DNA of 37,705 bases from assembly GCA_902782665.1 (NCBI GenBank), contig CACZOA010000095.1, positions 1 to 37,705 on the forward strand. The letters are read 5' to 3'. The notes under the pieces were generated by a model. The model ran no database searches, was not told where the DNA came from, and saw nothing but the letters and a program-made list of their open reading frames with translations. Positions 8,190 to 16,621 of the stretch are shown here, in pieces (the first letter of the stretch is position 1; the number at the start of each line of letters is the position of its first letter). The position numbers were made by a program, and so were the translations under genes. This DNA comes from an uncultured Bacteroidales bacterium. GTDB lineage: Bacteria; Bacteroidota; Bacteroidia; Bacteroidales; Paludibacteraceae.

Positions 8190-10091
8190 TTAATACGACG
8201 TTGCAAACTTGCATCCATACTGAAGGTTTGCCTTCATATATTTTTCAAATGCACTATCATGCTTGCCAATAGATTTGAATCCATCTGGTGTCTCTTTCCA
8301 CACTTCTGAGAAATCAGACTCTGGAGTATAAATATAAAGTTTGTCCTTCGTCTTCAGAATATATTTTTCTCCCTGTGAAAAAAAGACTGTGTCTCTCTTA
8401 GAACGAGCCAGATCCACTCCATAGCCAAGATAATCATCATAATCGACGCCGGTCAGAGCTAGCATCGTAGGCAACACATCATACTGAACTCCTAATGTAG
8501 GATCGACTCTTGGTTCAAGCTCTGGATGATTAAAAATGAGAGGAATATGATTACTTGCCAACATATTCGACACATAATTTCTTCCGTGGTCTGCGACAAA
8601 CACAAACAATGCATTCTTTCCCCACTCTGTGCCTCTCACCAAATTATACAACATTTTCAGTTGAGCGTCAGCATACGATACCGCTGCCTCCTCTTCACTA
8701 TAATCTTTCTTATAAAACTCTTTAGGAATAGTGTATGGTGGATGGTTAGAACATCCATATACCACACTCATTGTCTTCTTTACTCCAGTTGAAATCAAAG
8801 AATCTGTTTTGTTGAACGCAAACCTAAATAAGAATTCATCCGGTGCACCCCAACCTAACGATCTAAACTTTTCAGGATAATCATCCTCACTATATTGATA
8901 TTCAAACGGATTTGCAGCAAAGAATCCGAAAACATTGTCGAACGACGGTGCATGAGGTATAAAAAATTGTGTAGTGTAACCCTCATGACGATAAGCGGTG
9001 GAGATCACTGTTCTTCTCCTTGGAATCTTTTCCATCGAATGGAAATGAGCAAAAGTAGGTGCAGAACTGAACGTAGAACACATTCCTTTTTGCGTGATCA
9101 CTCCAGCACTGTAGAAATCACTGTAGGATAACGATTTAGCATAAATAGAATCAAGGAATGGCGTAATATCCTTAGGATAACCAAACGTCTTCATAACCTT
9201 TGCACTCATTCCCTCCATAAGGACAAGAATGATATGATTGTTCTGCTTGATGCAATTGGCATCAGCCTCATGAGGATAGTTCTGATATCTCATCGCTATT
9301 TCCTTCGCCTTACTAGACGGCATATATTTGAAGACATTTTTACCCTTCGACGACTGTGCTCCCGATCTAACCACATAGAAAAAGTCGTTCATAGCAGACA
9401 AATTGAAAAGCAACTGTTCGCTATACTCAGCAAAAGAAGTGTTGAGTGGTTTTCCTATATACTTCTGGACCTTTTTGATACGCTTCTCCTTAGGTTTGCA
9501 ACGTCCTCTTATGCCGACTGCCATAAGCAACGCAATAAGAATGAACACAAGTGTGCTCACCACACGGTACTGCTCTCCGTCTTTAACAAATTTCTTAAAC
9601 AAGAAATACAACAGATATACAAATCCGACACAATAGGCAGTTGACAGAAGAAACGCAACAATATATGTGCCGGAAGTCATCATATCCAAAACTTCCGTTC
9701 CTTGTCCAAGAGCCTTAACCGCTTCAAAGTTTATATTTGCGAACTGATATTTCACATAAACTATATTGGCGGTACAAACAGCAAACTCTAAAAAATAGAT
9801 TACCGCGGTTATCCAAAATCCTATCTTAGATGCCAATTTCGACTCCTTTCCTATGATACTCTGCACACCAAGCACAAGCGTGACAGGAACAAGAGCCAAA
9901 AGTGAACAATGATTATCGTATACCAGACCTCGTCCGAAGCATTCCAAATATTCAGAGAATGGAGTGTTATCTTTCAATGCTACCGAACAATACGCAATCT
10001 GTATACCACGAATAATAGCAAACGCCAATAGAGCTGACAAATGCGTCAACAAGAGGTATTGCCAATAATTTATTGTTTTCTGTTTTTTCAT
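8190..10091 (-). CDS. LTA synthase-like membrane sulfatase-fold enzyme
   Basis: The 633-aa protein has about five N-terminal membrane helices followed by an extracytoplasmic alkaline-phosphatase/sulfatase domain. Metal-binding and catalytic features can be seen: E293 in LMEGMS, the likely nucleophile T333 in GVITQKGMC, and the VADHGR motif near the C-terminus. This is the architecture of LtaS and phosphoglycerol- or phosphoethanolamine-transferases. Bacteroidetes lack lipoteichoic acid, so the likely role is transfer of a phospho-alcohol head group to a surface glycan or lipid; donor and acceptor are unknown. I chose ATG 10091 (MKKQKTINYW) because the longer start at 10142 would precede the promoter's -7 box. 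It is divergent from the C10 protease gene. Confidence 0.82.
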   Translation of the reverse strand: MKKQKTINYWQYLLLTHLSALLAFAIIRGIQIAYCSVALKDNTPFSEYLECFGRGLVYDNHCSLLALVPVTLVLGVQSIIGKESKLASKIGFWITAVIYFLEFAVCTANIVYVKYQFANINFEAVKALGQGTEVLDMMTSGTYIVAFLLSTAYCVGFVYLLYFLFKKFVKDGEQYRVVSTLVFILIALLMAVGIRGRCKPKEKRIKKVQKYIGKPLNTSFAEYSEQLLFNLSAMNDFFYVVRSGAQSSKGKNVFKYMPSSKAKEIAMRYQNYPHEADANCIKQNNHIILVLMEGMSAKVMKTFGYPKDITPFLDSIYAKSLSYSDFYSAGVITQKGMCSTFSSAPTFAHFHSMEKIPRRRTVISTAYRHEGYTTQFFIPHAPSFDNVFGFFAANPFEYQYSEDDYPEKFRSLGWGAPDEFLFRFAFNKTDSLISTGVKKTMSVVYGCSNHPPYTIPKEFYKKDYSEEEAAVSYADAQLKMLYNLVRGTEWGKNALFVFVADHGRNYVSNMLASNHIPLIFNHPELEPRVDPTLGVQYDVLPTMLALTGVDYDDYLGYGVDLARSKRDTVFFSQGEKYILKTKDKLYIYTPESDFSEVWKETPDGFKSIGKHDSAFEKYMKANLQYGCKFATSY

Positions 10092-10111
10092 TAGAAGTAT
10101 TTTTGTAGTCG

Positions 10112-10142
10112 CAAAAATAAACATTTTTGTAATCCACGGCAA
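10112..10142 (-). promoter_or_regulatory. Promoter of the LtaS-like gene
   Basis: Minus-strand TTGC (10139-10142), 19 nt, TATTTTTG (10112-10119), then ATG at 10091. Confidence 0.65.
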
Positions 10143-10216
10143 CTCGAATGTACAAATAGGGGGCTAGAGTTTTCAAATTAATATTTTTTTCGCATATTTG
10201 GCAAAAGAAAAATTAA

Positions 10217-13195
10217 ATGCTTATGAAAATTCTTCTCCACACCTTGGTGTTTCTGCTGTTTGCACTCCACATCCACGCGACTGGGGACACCTTTGATGCA
10301 GCACAAAATTTGGCAAAAAAATACTGTCAGAATCCATCCTTAAAGAAGACGGGGACAAAACCGACTTCCACAACACTACGTTCTGCTTCAGAAGAATTGC
10401 CATCATATTTCATTTTCTCTGATGATGCGACGAGTATGTTCTGTATCGTATCAGCAGATGGGGAAAAAGTGATCGGTTACGGCGACAATTATTCTGATGA
10501 ATTGCCTCCTCAACTTCAAGCAGCATTAGATATGTATGCGGCAACGTCGCCTCAACGTTCTTCCCAATTAAGAAGTGCTAAAATAAGAGAAAATATTCCA
10601 CCTTTCATGGACGTGGTGTACGGGACTCGTTCTCCATACAACAAATTTATCCCTGAACGCGAAGGTTCCGGACCTCCTGTCGGCTGTGTGCCTGTTGCAT
10701 TAGCCCAGATAGCCAAATATTATGAGCATCCATCAAAACTGATGAATGACATTCCCGGTTATTCTCACTACTCAACAACCTCTACTGATACGATTTTCCA
10801 AATTGAAGGCCAAAAAGCAGAAGGTCGAACTTACGACTGGAACCTAATCCTGAACTATTACGAAAAAGACACTACTGAAGAATTGAACAACGAGGTGGCA
10901 AAACTGATGTGGGACTGTGCTAGAAGTGTTGAAACAGCATTCGCTCAAAGTGGAAGCTCCGCACTCACCGACATGTTTTTCTACTCTCTGACACACTATT
11001 TCGGATATAACAGCGATTCTCTGAAGAAAATATCAAGGAGCATGTATTATCGTGAAGAGTGGCTCGACTTGATCCACGAAGAGTTGAGCAAAAAACGTCC
11101 TATTTACATGTCCGGCACGTCATATAACCATGGTGGACATGCCTTTATTTGCGACGGATATGTTGATGGATATCTTCACATCAACTGGGGATGGAATGGT
11201 CCTCACAATGGCTACTTCGACATCGACATATTGGACTACAAACATGACAAAGATAAAGAACAAATTACTCCTGACAACGGATACTCGTTCTTTGAGACTG
11301 TAATAATAGGTATCATGCCGGGCGAAGGAAAAACTGAATATAAAAAGCCAAAATCAGCTAATTCAATTGTACAGATAAAACAAGAAGGCTTTTCCGTCGA
11401 CACAAAATACAGAGCCACAGAAAAAGGGTTCGTAATGTACACGTCATTTGAGGCATACAATCCAAACATAGACGAAGACAGAAACTTTACTCTAGGATAT
11501 TTGGACAAAAATGGCAAATTTTCATTCCTGACAAATGGAGAATCTGAATATTTCGATTCCAACACATTAATTATTGACACAAAAAGAGAACTTGACAAAT
11601 CATATCTAGGCAAGGAAATCAAACTATGTGTTTTGGAATCTGACAAAAATGATATCGAAATTTTTGTTCAAGACACCATCTACGAATGGTGGCATCTTTC
11701 TGAACTATTTGATACCATCACCATCACAATCCCTGACACTATTGTGAACAGCGATGCGATCATTGAGCCTAAGAAAGTGAATCTTATCGGTGAATATACA
11801 GATTCAACAATTGCTGTGAATATAGAATTCCAAGCAGAAAAGCCAAAAGGCATAATGAAATATTTCGCTTTAGCTATTGCTGTAGATGGTGATACGTTAA
11901 TGTCCGAAACTTCCAAGAATGCATTCTCTACAGAAAGTGAAGAGTCGATATGCCTCAAAAGAGCACTTAAAAATCTTGATTTGAATCAAGAGATTTCCTT
12001 ACTTGTGGTGCAAACAGACTTTATTCCAAATGGAAAACTTAACAAGAAAAATTGGGATATCTGCAAGAATTTCAAACCAATCTCTTTCAAATTGTCGGAT
12101 TGCAAAATCTTCTCAAAAGAACTGGTCGTAGACACTATTGTGCATACCACAAAAGGTACAAAACAAAGTTTTGAAATCACATTCTCCAATCCGACCCCAT
12201 TTGAATATTATAACGACGTCTATTTTCTTATCAACAATGAAGAAAGTACTGGCGTTATGATTGATATACCAGCTAATGGGAAAATAAAAAGGACTATAGA
12301 ACGAGATATGCCTTTGTTCACAAGGTATATCAATGGTTTGTTCAGTATATACAACAACTTTGATGTCGCAGCCGAAATGATATTCACAAAAGACACATTC
12401 AGTCACGTGTTCTATGCATTAAATGGAGGCGATGAAACGACTCTCTCTCTCCAAATTCTCAACGGCACAAAGAAAAAATATACCAACACATTCGTCTTGG
12501 TCAGCGATACTGATACCATAGCCAGACAGACTGTAACTGTTGAGCCATTAACCATCGCCAAGTTCAACCATTCTCTTCCCGTGATTGCAAGTGACACTGA
12601 TTTTATAGCATTAAACTATACTCCATACGCTTTCTACGATAACGACAACAACTTATTAGGCTATGTTTCACAATTGGACTACTACGGAACTGTCTCTCAA
12701 TCCGTTGGCAATAGAAGAGACAAGTATATTTCCATTAAATTAAAACCTATCATAGATTCTATCATGCCTCCTCTGATCATTGGTGTTACGTCTTCTCTGG
12801 AGGAAACAGACAAATACCAAATGAGACAATATACTCCTGATCCAGCAGAAATGTCCGCAATATCAATTGAATTTAAGTTGAGTAATCTTTTCTCTCTTGA
12901 AAAACCGAAATATATAGGTCTTTGCAAAGAAGATGGCACCTTCTATGCATACATGGAATTGAAATGGGATGAACATAATGCATCGCCTGATATTCTCTCT
13001 AATGATATCAATATCATTGCTGTCGACGGTGGTATACAGATATCTTCAGATATAGATATTCAGTCATTGCCAATCTATAACACCAACGGCAGTCTGATTA
13101 AAAATGTGGAATTAAAACAAAATTCATCACTGTTTGTGCCTTTATCAAAAGGTGTCTATATTGTCGGCAACAAAAAGATTTTGGTTACGTTGTAG
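10217..13195 (+). CDS. C10-family (streptopain-like) secreted cysteine protease with sorting-type C-terminus
   Basis: Signal peptide 1-21 is followed by a Spi/prodomain-like segment (~25-125) and a C10 peptidase domain with catalytic Cys157 (PPVGCVPVALAQ), His308 (GGHAFICDGY) and the NWGW motif at 323-326. Family relatives include SpeB, prtT and interpain A. About 500 residues of beta-rich repeats follow. The last ~65 residues end IYNTNGS...GVYIVGNKKILVTL-like, resembling the short C-terminal sorting domain of type IX secretion cargo. The product is therefore expected to be a cell-surface or secreted protease of 992 aa, active after prodomain removal. ATG 10223 (MKILLHTL) is an equally good start. 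The stop codon TAG overlaps the beginning of a GACGC repeat. A weak promoter (TTTT-N19-CATATTTG, to 10200) lies upstream. Confidence 0.88.
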   Translation: MLMKILLHTLVFLLFALHIHATGDTFDAAQNLAKKYCQNPSLKKTGTKPTSTTLRSASEELPSYFIFSDDATSMFCIVSADGEKVIGYGDNYSDELPPQLQAALDMYAATSPQRSSQLRSAKIRENIPPFMDVVYGTRSPYNKFIPEREGSGPPVGCVPVALAQIAKYYEHPSKLMNDIPGYSHYSTTSTDTIFQIEGQKAEGRTYDWNLILNYYEKDTTEELNNEVAKLMWDCARSVETAFAQSGSSALTDMFFYSLTHYFGYNSDSLKKISRSMYYREEWLDLIHEELSKKRPIYMSGTSYNHGGHAFICDGYVDGYLHINWGWNGPHNGYFDIDILDYKHDKDKEQITPDNGYSFFETVIIGIMPGEGKTEYKKPKSANSIVQIKQEGFSVDTKYRATEKGFVMYTSFEAYNPNIDEDRNFTLGYLDKNGKFSFLTNGESEYFDSNTLIIDTKRELDKSYLGKEIKLCVLESDKNDIEIFVQDTIYEWWHLSELFDTITITIPDTIVNSDAIIEPKKVNLIGEYTDSTIAVNIEFQAEKPKGIMKYFALAIAVDGDTLMSETSKNAFSTESEESICLKRALKNLDLNQEISLLVVQTDFIPNGKLNKKNWDICKNFKPISFKLSDCKIFSKELVVDTIVHTTKGTKQSFEITFSNPTPFEYYNDVYFLINNEESTGVMIDIPANGKIKRTIERDMPLFTRYINGLFSIYNNFDVAAEMIFTKDTFSHVFYALNGGDETTLSLQILNGTKKKYTNTFVLVSDTDTIARQTVTVEPLTIAKFNHSLPVIASDTDFIALNYTPYAFYDNDNNLLGYVSQLDYYGTVSQSVGNRRDKYISIKLKPIIDSIMPPLIIGVTSSLEETDKYQMRQYTPDPAEMSAISIEFKLSNLFSLEKPKYIGLCKEDGTFYAYMELKWDEHNASPDILSNDINIIAVDGGIQISSDIDIQSLPIYNTNGSLIKNVELKQNSSLFVPLSKGVYIVGNKKILVTL

Positions 13196-13213
13196 AGACG
13201 CACGGACGTGTCT
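13194..13213 (+). repeat. Degenerate GACGC palindrome abutting a stop codon
   Basis: GTAGAGACGCAC, GGAC and an imperfect right arm (GTGTCT) overlap the TAG stop of the protease gene. It is a decayed member of the family whose intact copy sits 36 bp further on. Confidence 0.6.
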
Positions 13214-13248
13214 TATAATCATGTAATATATCCGTATGACAAATAAAG

Positions 13249-13272
13249 AGAGACGCACATTCGTGCGTCTCT
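13249..13272. terminator. Terminator between protease gene and tadA
   Basis: AGAGACGCAC, loop ATTC, GTGCGTCTCT is a perfect 10-bp stem 8 bp beyond the tadA stop (minus strand), followed on that strand by CTTTATTTG. It also ends transcription from the protease side. Confidence 0.78.
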
Positions 13273-13279
13273 ACATGTT

Positions 13280-13717
13280 TTATCTTTTCTTTTTGAAAAA
13301 ATCTGTCATCAATGTCGTGCATTCATTTTCTAGCACTCCTGATGTGACGGTTGTCTTGGGATGCAAAGCATTCGGAGCAAATCTTTGAAATCCTCGTTTC
13401 TCATCCGAACTGCCATATACCACCCGTGAGATCTGGCTCCATCCTAACGCCCCGGCACACATCACACATGGCTCAACTGTGACGTAAAGTGTGCAGTCTG
13501 TAAGATATTTCCCTCCTAAGTAGTCGGCAGCCATCGTGATTGCCTGCATCTCCGCATGAGCTGTTACATCATTCAATGTCTCCGTAAGATTATGGGCAGA
13601 TGCGATAACCTTATCTGCACACACAATGACGGCTCCAATCGGAACCTCACCTTCAGACAATGCTTTTTTTGCCTCTTTCAAGGCCATCTGCATATATTTC
13701 TCGTCGTTGTCTGCCAT
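13280..13717 (-). CDS. tadA: tRNA-specific adenosine deaminase
   Basis: TadA deaminates A34 to inosine in tRNA-Arg(ACG), an essential step for decoding CGN codons. The 145-aa protein shows H54-A-E56 (TAHAEMQ) and PCVMC (C84, C87), the zinc-site motifs of the family, and GEVPIGAVIV near the N-terminus. I chose ATG 13717, which lies 5 bp after the stop of the upstream small gene; the TTG at 13726 in the same frame would overlap that gene and adds only three residues. Co-transcription with the ribbon-helix-helix gene is likely. Confidence 0.93.
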   Translation of the reverse strand: MADNDEKYMQMALKEAKKALSEGEVPIGAVIVCADKVIASAHNLTETLNDVTAHAEMQAITMAADYLGGKYLTDCTLYVTVEPCVMCAGALGWSQISRVVYGSSDEKRGFQRFAPNALHPKTTVTSGVLENECTTLMTDFFKKKR

Positions 13718-13722
13718 AGGAA

Positions 13723-13914
13723 TCAATCGAAAAGAGTAGGTGATTCAGCATACTGCTTTGCCATTATCTCAGAAAAGACAATGCGTCTGACAAAATCCGA
13801 TTTCTGAATCTTATGCTTACGGCAATAGCTGGAAAGAGCCTCATACTCCTTCTCATTCAAAGACACAACCACACGTCTTTCCCTTATTAAACTTCTATTT
13901 TTTGGAATTGCCAT
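13723..13914 (-). CDS. Small ribbon-helix-helix-like protein
   Basis: The 63-aa basic protein has the pattern of a CopG/Arc-type fold: strand (RRVVVSLNEKEY), helix (EALSSYCRKH), a turn with KSDFVRR, then a second helix. Such proteins usually bind DNA as dimers, often as autoregulators or relaxosome accessory factors. No toxin or relaxase gene is adjacent, so it is not clearly an antitoxin or MobC. It lies immediately upstream of tadA and diverges from the AlbA_2 gene across a 96-bp region with promoter boxes in both directions, which it might regulate. ATG 13914 was preferred to GTG 13920. Confidence 0.7.
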   Translation of the reverse strand: MAIPKNRSLIRERRVVVSLNEKEYEALSSYCRKHKIQKSDFVRRIVFSEIMAKQYAESPTLFD

Positions 13915-13940
13915 ACTCACCGTTTTTACAGGTTGTCACA

Positions 13941-13948
13941 CAAAATTA
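13941..13948 (-). promoter_or_regulatory. Candidate -7 box for the RHH-tadA operon
   Basis: The minus strand reads TAATTTTG (TAnnTTTG) 27 bp before ATG 13914. No good -33 element is seen. Confidence 0.45.
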
Positions 13949-13980
13949 TGAATTAAAATGTAAAAATCATCCGTTTTGGC

Positions 13981-13988
13981 TAATTTTG
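13981..13988 (+). promoter_or_regulatory. Candidate -7 box for the AlbA_2 gene
   Basis: TAATTTTG matches TAnnTTTG and lies 22 bp before ATG 14011. The same octamer occurs in mirror orientation for the divergent gene 32 bp away. Confidence 0.5.
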
Positions 13989-14010
13989 TATTGATTAAAG
14001 AAATTATCCG

Positions 14011-14646
14011 ATGAAAGCGCAAGATTCCGCAGACTATATACACTCGTTGATTGAGGAGGGAGAACACGTCAACCAAGACTTCAAATTTGAGATTTCAGAC
14101 GCAAGAAAAATAGCTAAAAGTTTCTCCGCATTCGCCAATACAGAAGGTGGCCGTCTGCTCATCGGCGTGAAAGACAACGGCAAAATATCTGGAGTGAGCT
14201 CAGAAGAGGAGGCATATATGGCGGAAGCCGCAGCCAACGTCTACTGCACCCCTCATCCTGAATTCGAAATAATTCCGCATAAAGTAGACGGGAAGACAGT
14301 ACTCGAAGTGATTATCCCCGAGTCGGACGACAAACCAATCTTCGCCATCGACGAGGAAAACAGGAAATGGGCATACGTGAGAATCGCGGACGAAAACATC
14401 CAAGCCACCGCAATACATCTTGAAATGTGGAAACAAGGTGGAATGCAATATGGTGTGACAATTGAATTCACGGATACTGAGAAAGACCTTCTTAAAGACA
14501 TCGAAACAAACATTTTCTCAATCAATAAATTCGCCAAATCACATAACATCGACAGACGTGACGTGCAGAGACTTATAGCAAAACTCGTAAGATTCGGAGT
14601 GTTGGACTATACTTTCGTCGACAGAAAATTCAAATTGTCTTTGTAG
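14011..14646 (+). CDS. Schlafen/AlbA_2-domain putative regulator
   Basis: Residues ~10-135 match the AlbA_2 (divergent AAA_4/Schlafen) domain: EGEHVNQDFKFEI, the FANTEGGRLLIGVKDNG motif, and KWAYVRIADENIQA near its end. The C-terminal ~70 residues (EKDLLKDIETN onward) look like a winged-helix DNA-binding unit. These proteins are annotated as ATP-binding or transcriptional regulators, but the biochemical role of most is unknown. The length of 211 aa is short for the group, which often carries extra domains. It is divergent from the RHH-tadA operon and is followed by its own gap before the glycosyltransferase gene. Confidence 0.8.
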   Translation: MKAQDSADYIHSLIEEGEHVNQDFKFEISDARKIAKSFSAFANTEGGRLLIGVKDNGKISGVSSEEEAYMAEAAANVYCTPHPEFEIIPHKVDGKTVLEVIIPESDDKPIFAIDEENRKWAYVRIADENIQATAIHLEMWKQGGMQYGVTIEFTDTEKDLLKDIETNIFSINKFAKSHNIDRRDVQRLIAKLVRFGVLDYTFVDRKFKLSL

Positions 14647-14684
14647 TTTTATTCCAAAGTGTCGGTGAAATCGGAAAATTATGT

Positions 14685-14692
14685 TATATTTG
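14685..14692 (+). promoter_or_regulatory. Candidate -7 box for the GT2 gene
   Basis: TATATTTG fits TAnnTTTG, giving a leader of about 65 nt before ATG 14764. Confidence 0.45.
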
Positions 14693-14763
14693 CGTCTTGC
14701 AAAAAGTACGTGGCTCAAAAAGGGTATAATATTAACTGCTTTCGTACATTGCAGTGATTAGAA

Positions 14764-15573
14764 ATGAAAATTACAGCATCGATTGTAACCTACATAACTG
14801 AACACGAAGAATTGCAGAAGTGCATAGATTCAATGTTGGCTGACGGCATTGATCATGTGTACATTTCTGACAATTCCCCATCCGATGATTTACGTTCGTT
14901 CTGCGAGAAGCTTCCGAAAGTGGAATACTTCTTCAACGGCAAGAATCTTGGCTATGGTGGAGGTCACAATGCGGCCATCAAAAAGGCTATTGCTGAAGGT
15001 TCCGACTATCATCTTGTAATCAATGCCGACGTATATTTCAATACGGGAGTGATTCCTGCCATCACAAAATATATGTCAGAGAATGAAGACGTGGCTATGG
15101 TGCAGCCAAACGTTCTTTATCCAAACGGTGAGCAGCAGTACACTGTGCGTATGCTCCCTACTCCAGCCAACTTGATATTCCGTCGCTTCCTTCCTGACAG
15201 TTGGGGAGAGAAGATGAACTATAAATACTTGTTGAAGTTCAACGACCACAAAAGTGAAATGAACATTCCTTACCATCACGGATGTTTCATGTTCTTCCGT
15301 GTGAAATGTTTTGACACAGTAGGTCTGTTCGACGAAAGATTCTTCCTATATCCTGAAGATATCGACATCACACGTCGCATGCACAAACATTTCCGCACAA
15401 TGTTCTGGCCAGGTGCTGTGGTGACACACAAACATTGCGCGGCATCATACAAAAGCAACAGGATGCTTCTGATCCATATGAAAAATATGATCAAATATTT
15501 TAACAAGTGGGGCTGGTTTTTTGATGAAGAGAGGAAAAGATGGAATACTGAAATCCTTGAAAAATATTCCTGA
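14764..15573 (+). CDS. GT2 family glycosyltransferase
   Basis: The 269-aa protein has a GT-A fold: MKITASIVTY start strand, NLGYGGGHNAAIKKA (from residue 61), the nucleotide-sugar/metal site NADV (N87-A-D89), and the acceptor-side motif LYPEDIDITRR. It resembles WbbL/RfbN-type rhamnosyltransferases of O-antigen or capsule synthesis. No membrane helix is obvious, so it probably works at the cytoplasmic face of the membrane. It stands alone rather than in a polysaccharide cluster, and donor and acceptor cannot be predicted. A perfect palindromic terminator follows. Confidence 0.88.
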   Translation: MKITASIVTYITEHEELQKCIDSMLADGIDHVYISDNSPSDDLRSFCEKLPKVEYFFNGKNLGYGGGHNAAIKKAIAEGSDYHLVINADVYFNTGVIPAITKYMSENEDVAMVQPNVLYPNGEQQYTVRMLPTPANLIFRRFLPDSWGEKMNYKYLLKFNDHKSEMNIPYHHGCFMFFRVKCFDTVGLFDERFFLYPEDIDITRRMHKHFRTMFWPGAVVTHKHCAASYKSNRMLLIHMKNMIKYFNKWGWFFDEERKRWNTEILEKYS

Positions 15574-15582
15574 AAACAAATA

Positions 15583-15610
15583 AAAAAGACGTGATTAATC
15601 ACGTCTTTTT
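15583..15610. terminator. Perfect-palindrome bidirectional terminator
   Basis: AAAAAGACGTGATT is directly followed by its exact reverse complement (28-bp perfect palindrome). It serves the GT2 gene (+) and the convergent gene at 15642 (-). Confidence 0.88.
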
Positions 15611-15641
15611 CATTTTATATAATCGCCATTTGCTTTCTTTT

Positions 15642-16457
15642 TCAGAATGTCAGATTCACTCCCACTCCATTTCCGGTCAACCCGAATTTCAATTCAGACA
15701 CATTCTGCCTTCTTGTATTATATTCGAAATTATAATTCATCAATACATTCTTAAAAGCTCTTTTTCCTGTCACAAATCTCACCATTCCTACAGAAAACAA
15801 TGCAGATCCAGAACATAATGCCGCCAATGCGACGTGTCTGGCCGCATAAGAGTCGTTGGCAGCGGCTCCGATAGCAATAGGACCTGATACAGCAAGCAAT
15901 CCTATTCCTGCAGCCCACATGGCACGTCCTGTACGATAGCAATGTACATTTTCACGGAACACATTATATTCATTACCCAGCATCTCATATGCCTCCTGTT
16001 CGGAAACAAATTCCGTATCAAAAGCGATTGCGGACGGAGACTCCTTACGATATCTCAATGGATATTTGGTCAGATTCGTAGAACGAGACACAAACACACT
16101 TGTATTATAATTCTCGTTAGACGCTGCATTTGTATTCACTGGTCGTACCCTTTCCACAAATACCGGACCTGCCTTCACCATAACATGCCTTCTTTGTACT
16201 GGGGCAGGAATCTCTTCTTGGACAGTGTCAAACGCCTCCACGTCGCCATTCTGAAATTTGATAGACTCCACCTCAGCCTCATCTAGCAAAAACAATGGGC
16301 CGTCAGGATTACTGATCTTCTTATATTTGACCTTACCTAATCCTACCTCCATCACTTTCACAGCCTCTACTCTACCATTACGGAATTTGATTGTATCCTG
16401 TGCCGACGCAAACACACATGTCAGAAACACAGGTAAAAGCAATAAGAATCTCTTCAT
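15642..16457 (-). CDS. Exported protein of unknown function
   Basis: The 271-aa product begins with a signal peptide (MKRFLLLLPVFLTCVFASAQ). Residues ~20-80 contain two strands with the pattern I-K-F-[RQ]-N-G-x-V-E-A, a motif common at the start of Bacteroidetes exported proteins of unknown role. A hydrophobic glycine-rich patch at ~175-225 (WAAGIGLLAVSGPIAIGAAA) could be one or two membrane segments, and the tail (NGVGVNLTF, ending in Phe) resembles an outer-membrane barrel end. It has its own candidate promoter and is separated from the fimbrial operon by that operon's terminator. ATG 16457 was chosen over TTG 16466. Confidence 0.68.
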   Translation of the reverse strand: MKRFLLLLPVFLTCVFASAQDTIKFRNGRVEAVKVMEVGLGKVKYKKISNPDGPLFLLDEAEVESIKFQNGDVEAFDTVQEEIPAPVQRRHVMVKAGPVFVERVRPVNTNAASNENYNTSVFVSRSTNLTKYPLRYRKESPSAIAFDTEFVSEQEAYEMLGNEYNVFRENVHCYRTGRAMWAAGIGLLAVSGPIAIGAAANDSYAARHVALAALCSGSALFSVGMVRFVTGKRAFKNVLMNYNFEYNTRRQNVSELKFGLTGNGVGVNLTF

Positions 16458-16515
16458 CTTATACAATATTAATTTTTCACAAAAACAACATATGATTTTA
16501 TCATAATCACGTCTG

Positions 16516-16523
16516 CAAAGATA
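16516..16523 (-). promoter_or_regulatory. Candidate -7 box for the gene at 15642
   Basis: The minus strand reads TATCTTTG (TAnnTTTG), 58 bp before ATG 16457, just downstream of the fimbrial operon terminator. Confidence 0.45.
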
Positions 16524-16560
16524 CTAAAAGGTCGGGAATTTAATTGAAATAAAACATCCA

Positions 16561-16592
16561 AAAAATTGGGGTGACCACAAGTGATCGCCCCT
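16561..16592 (-). terminator. Terminator of the fimbrial operon
   Basis: On the minus strand GGGGCGATCAC pairs imperfectly with GTGGTCACCCC (one mismatch, one wobble) and is followed by AATTTTTT. It begins 30 bp after the stop of the last operon gene. Confidence 0.7.
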
Positions 16593-16621
16593 TCATCCAT
16601 TTATTTATAATGACAATAATT

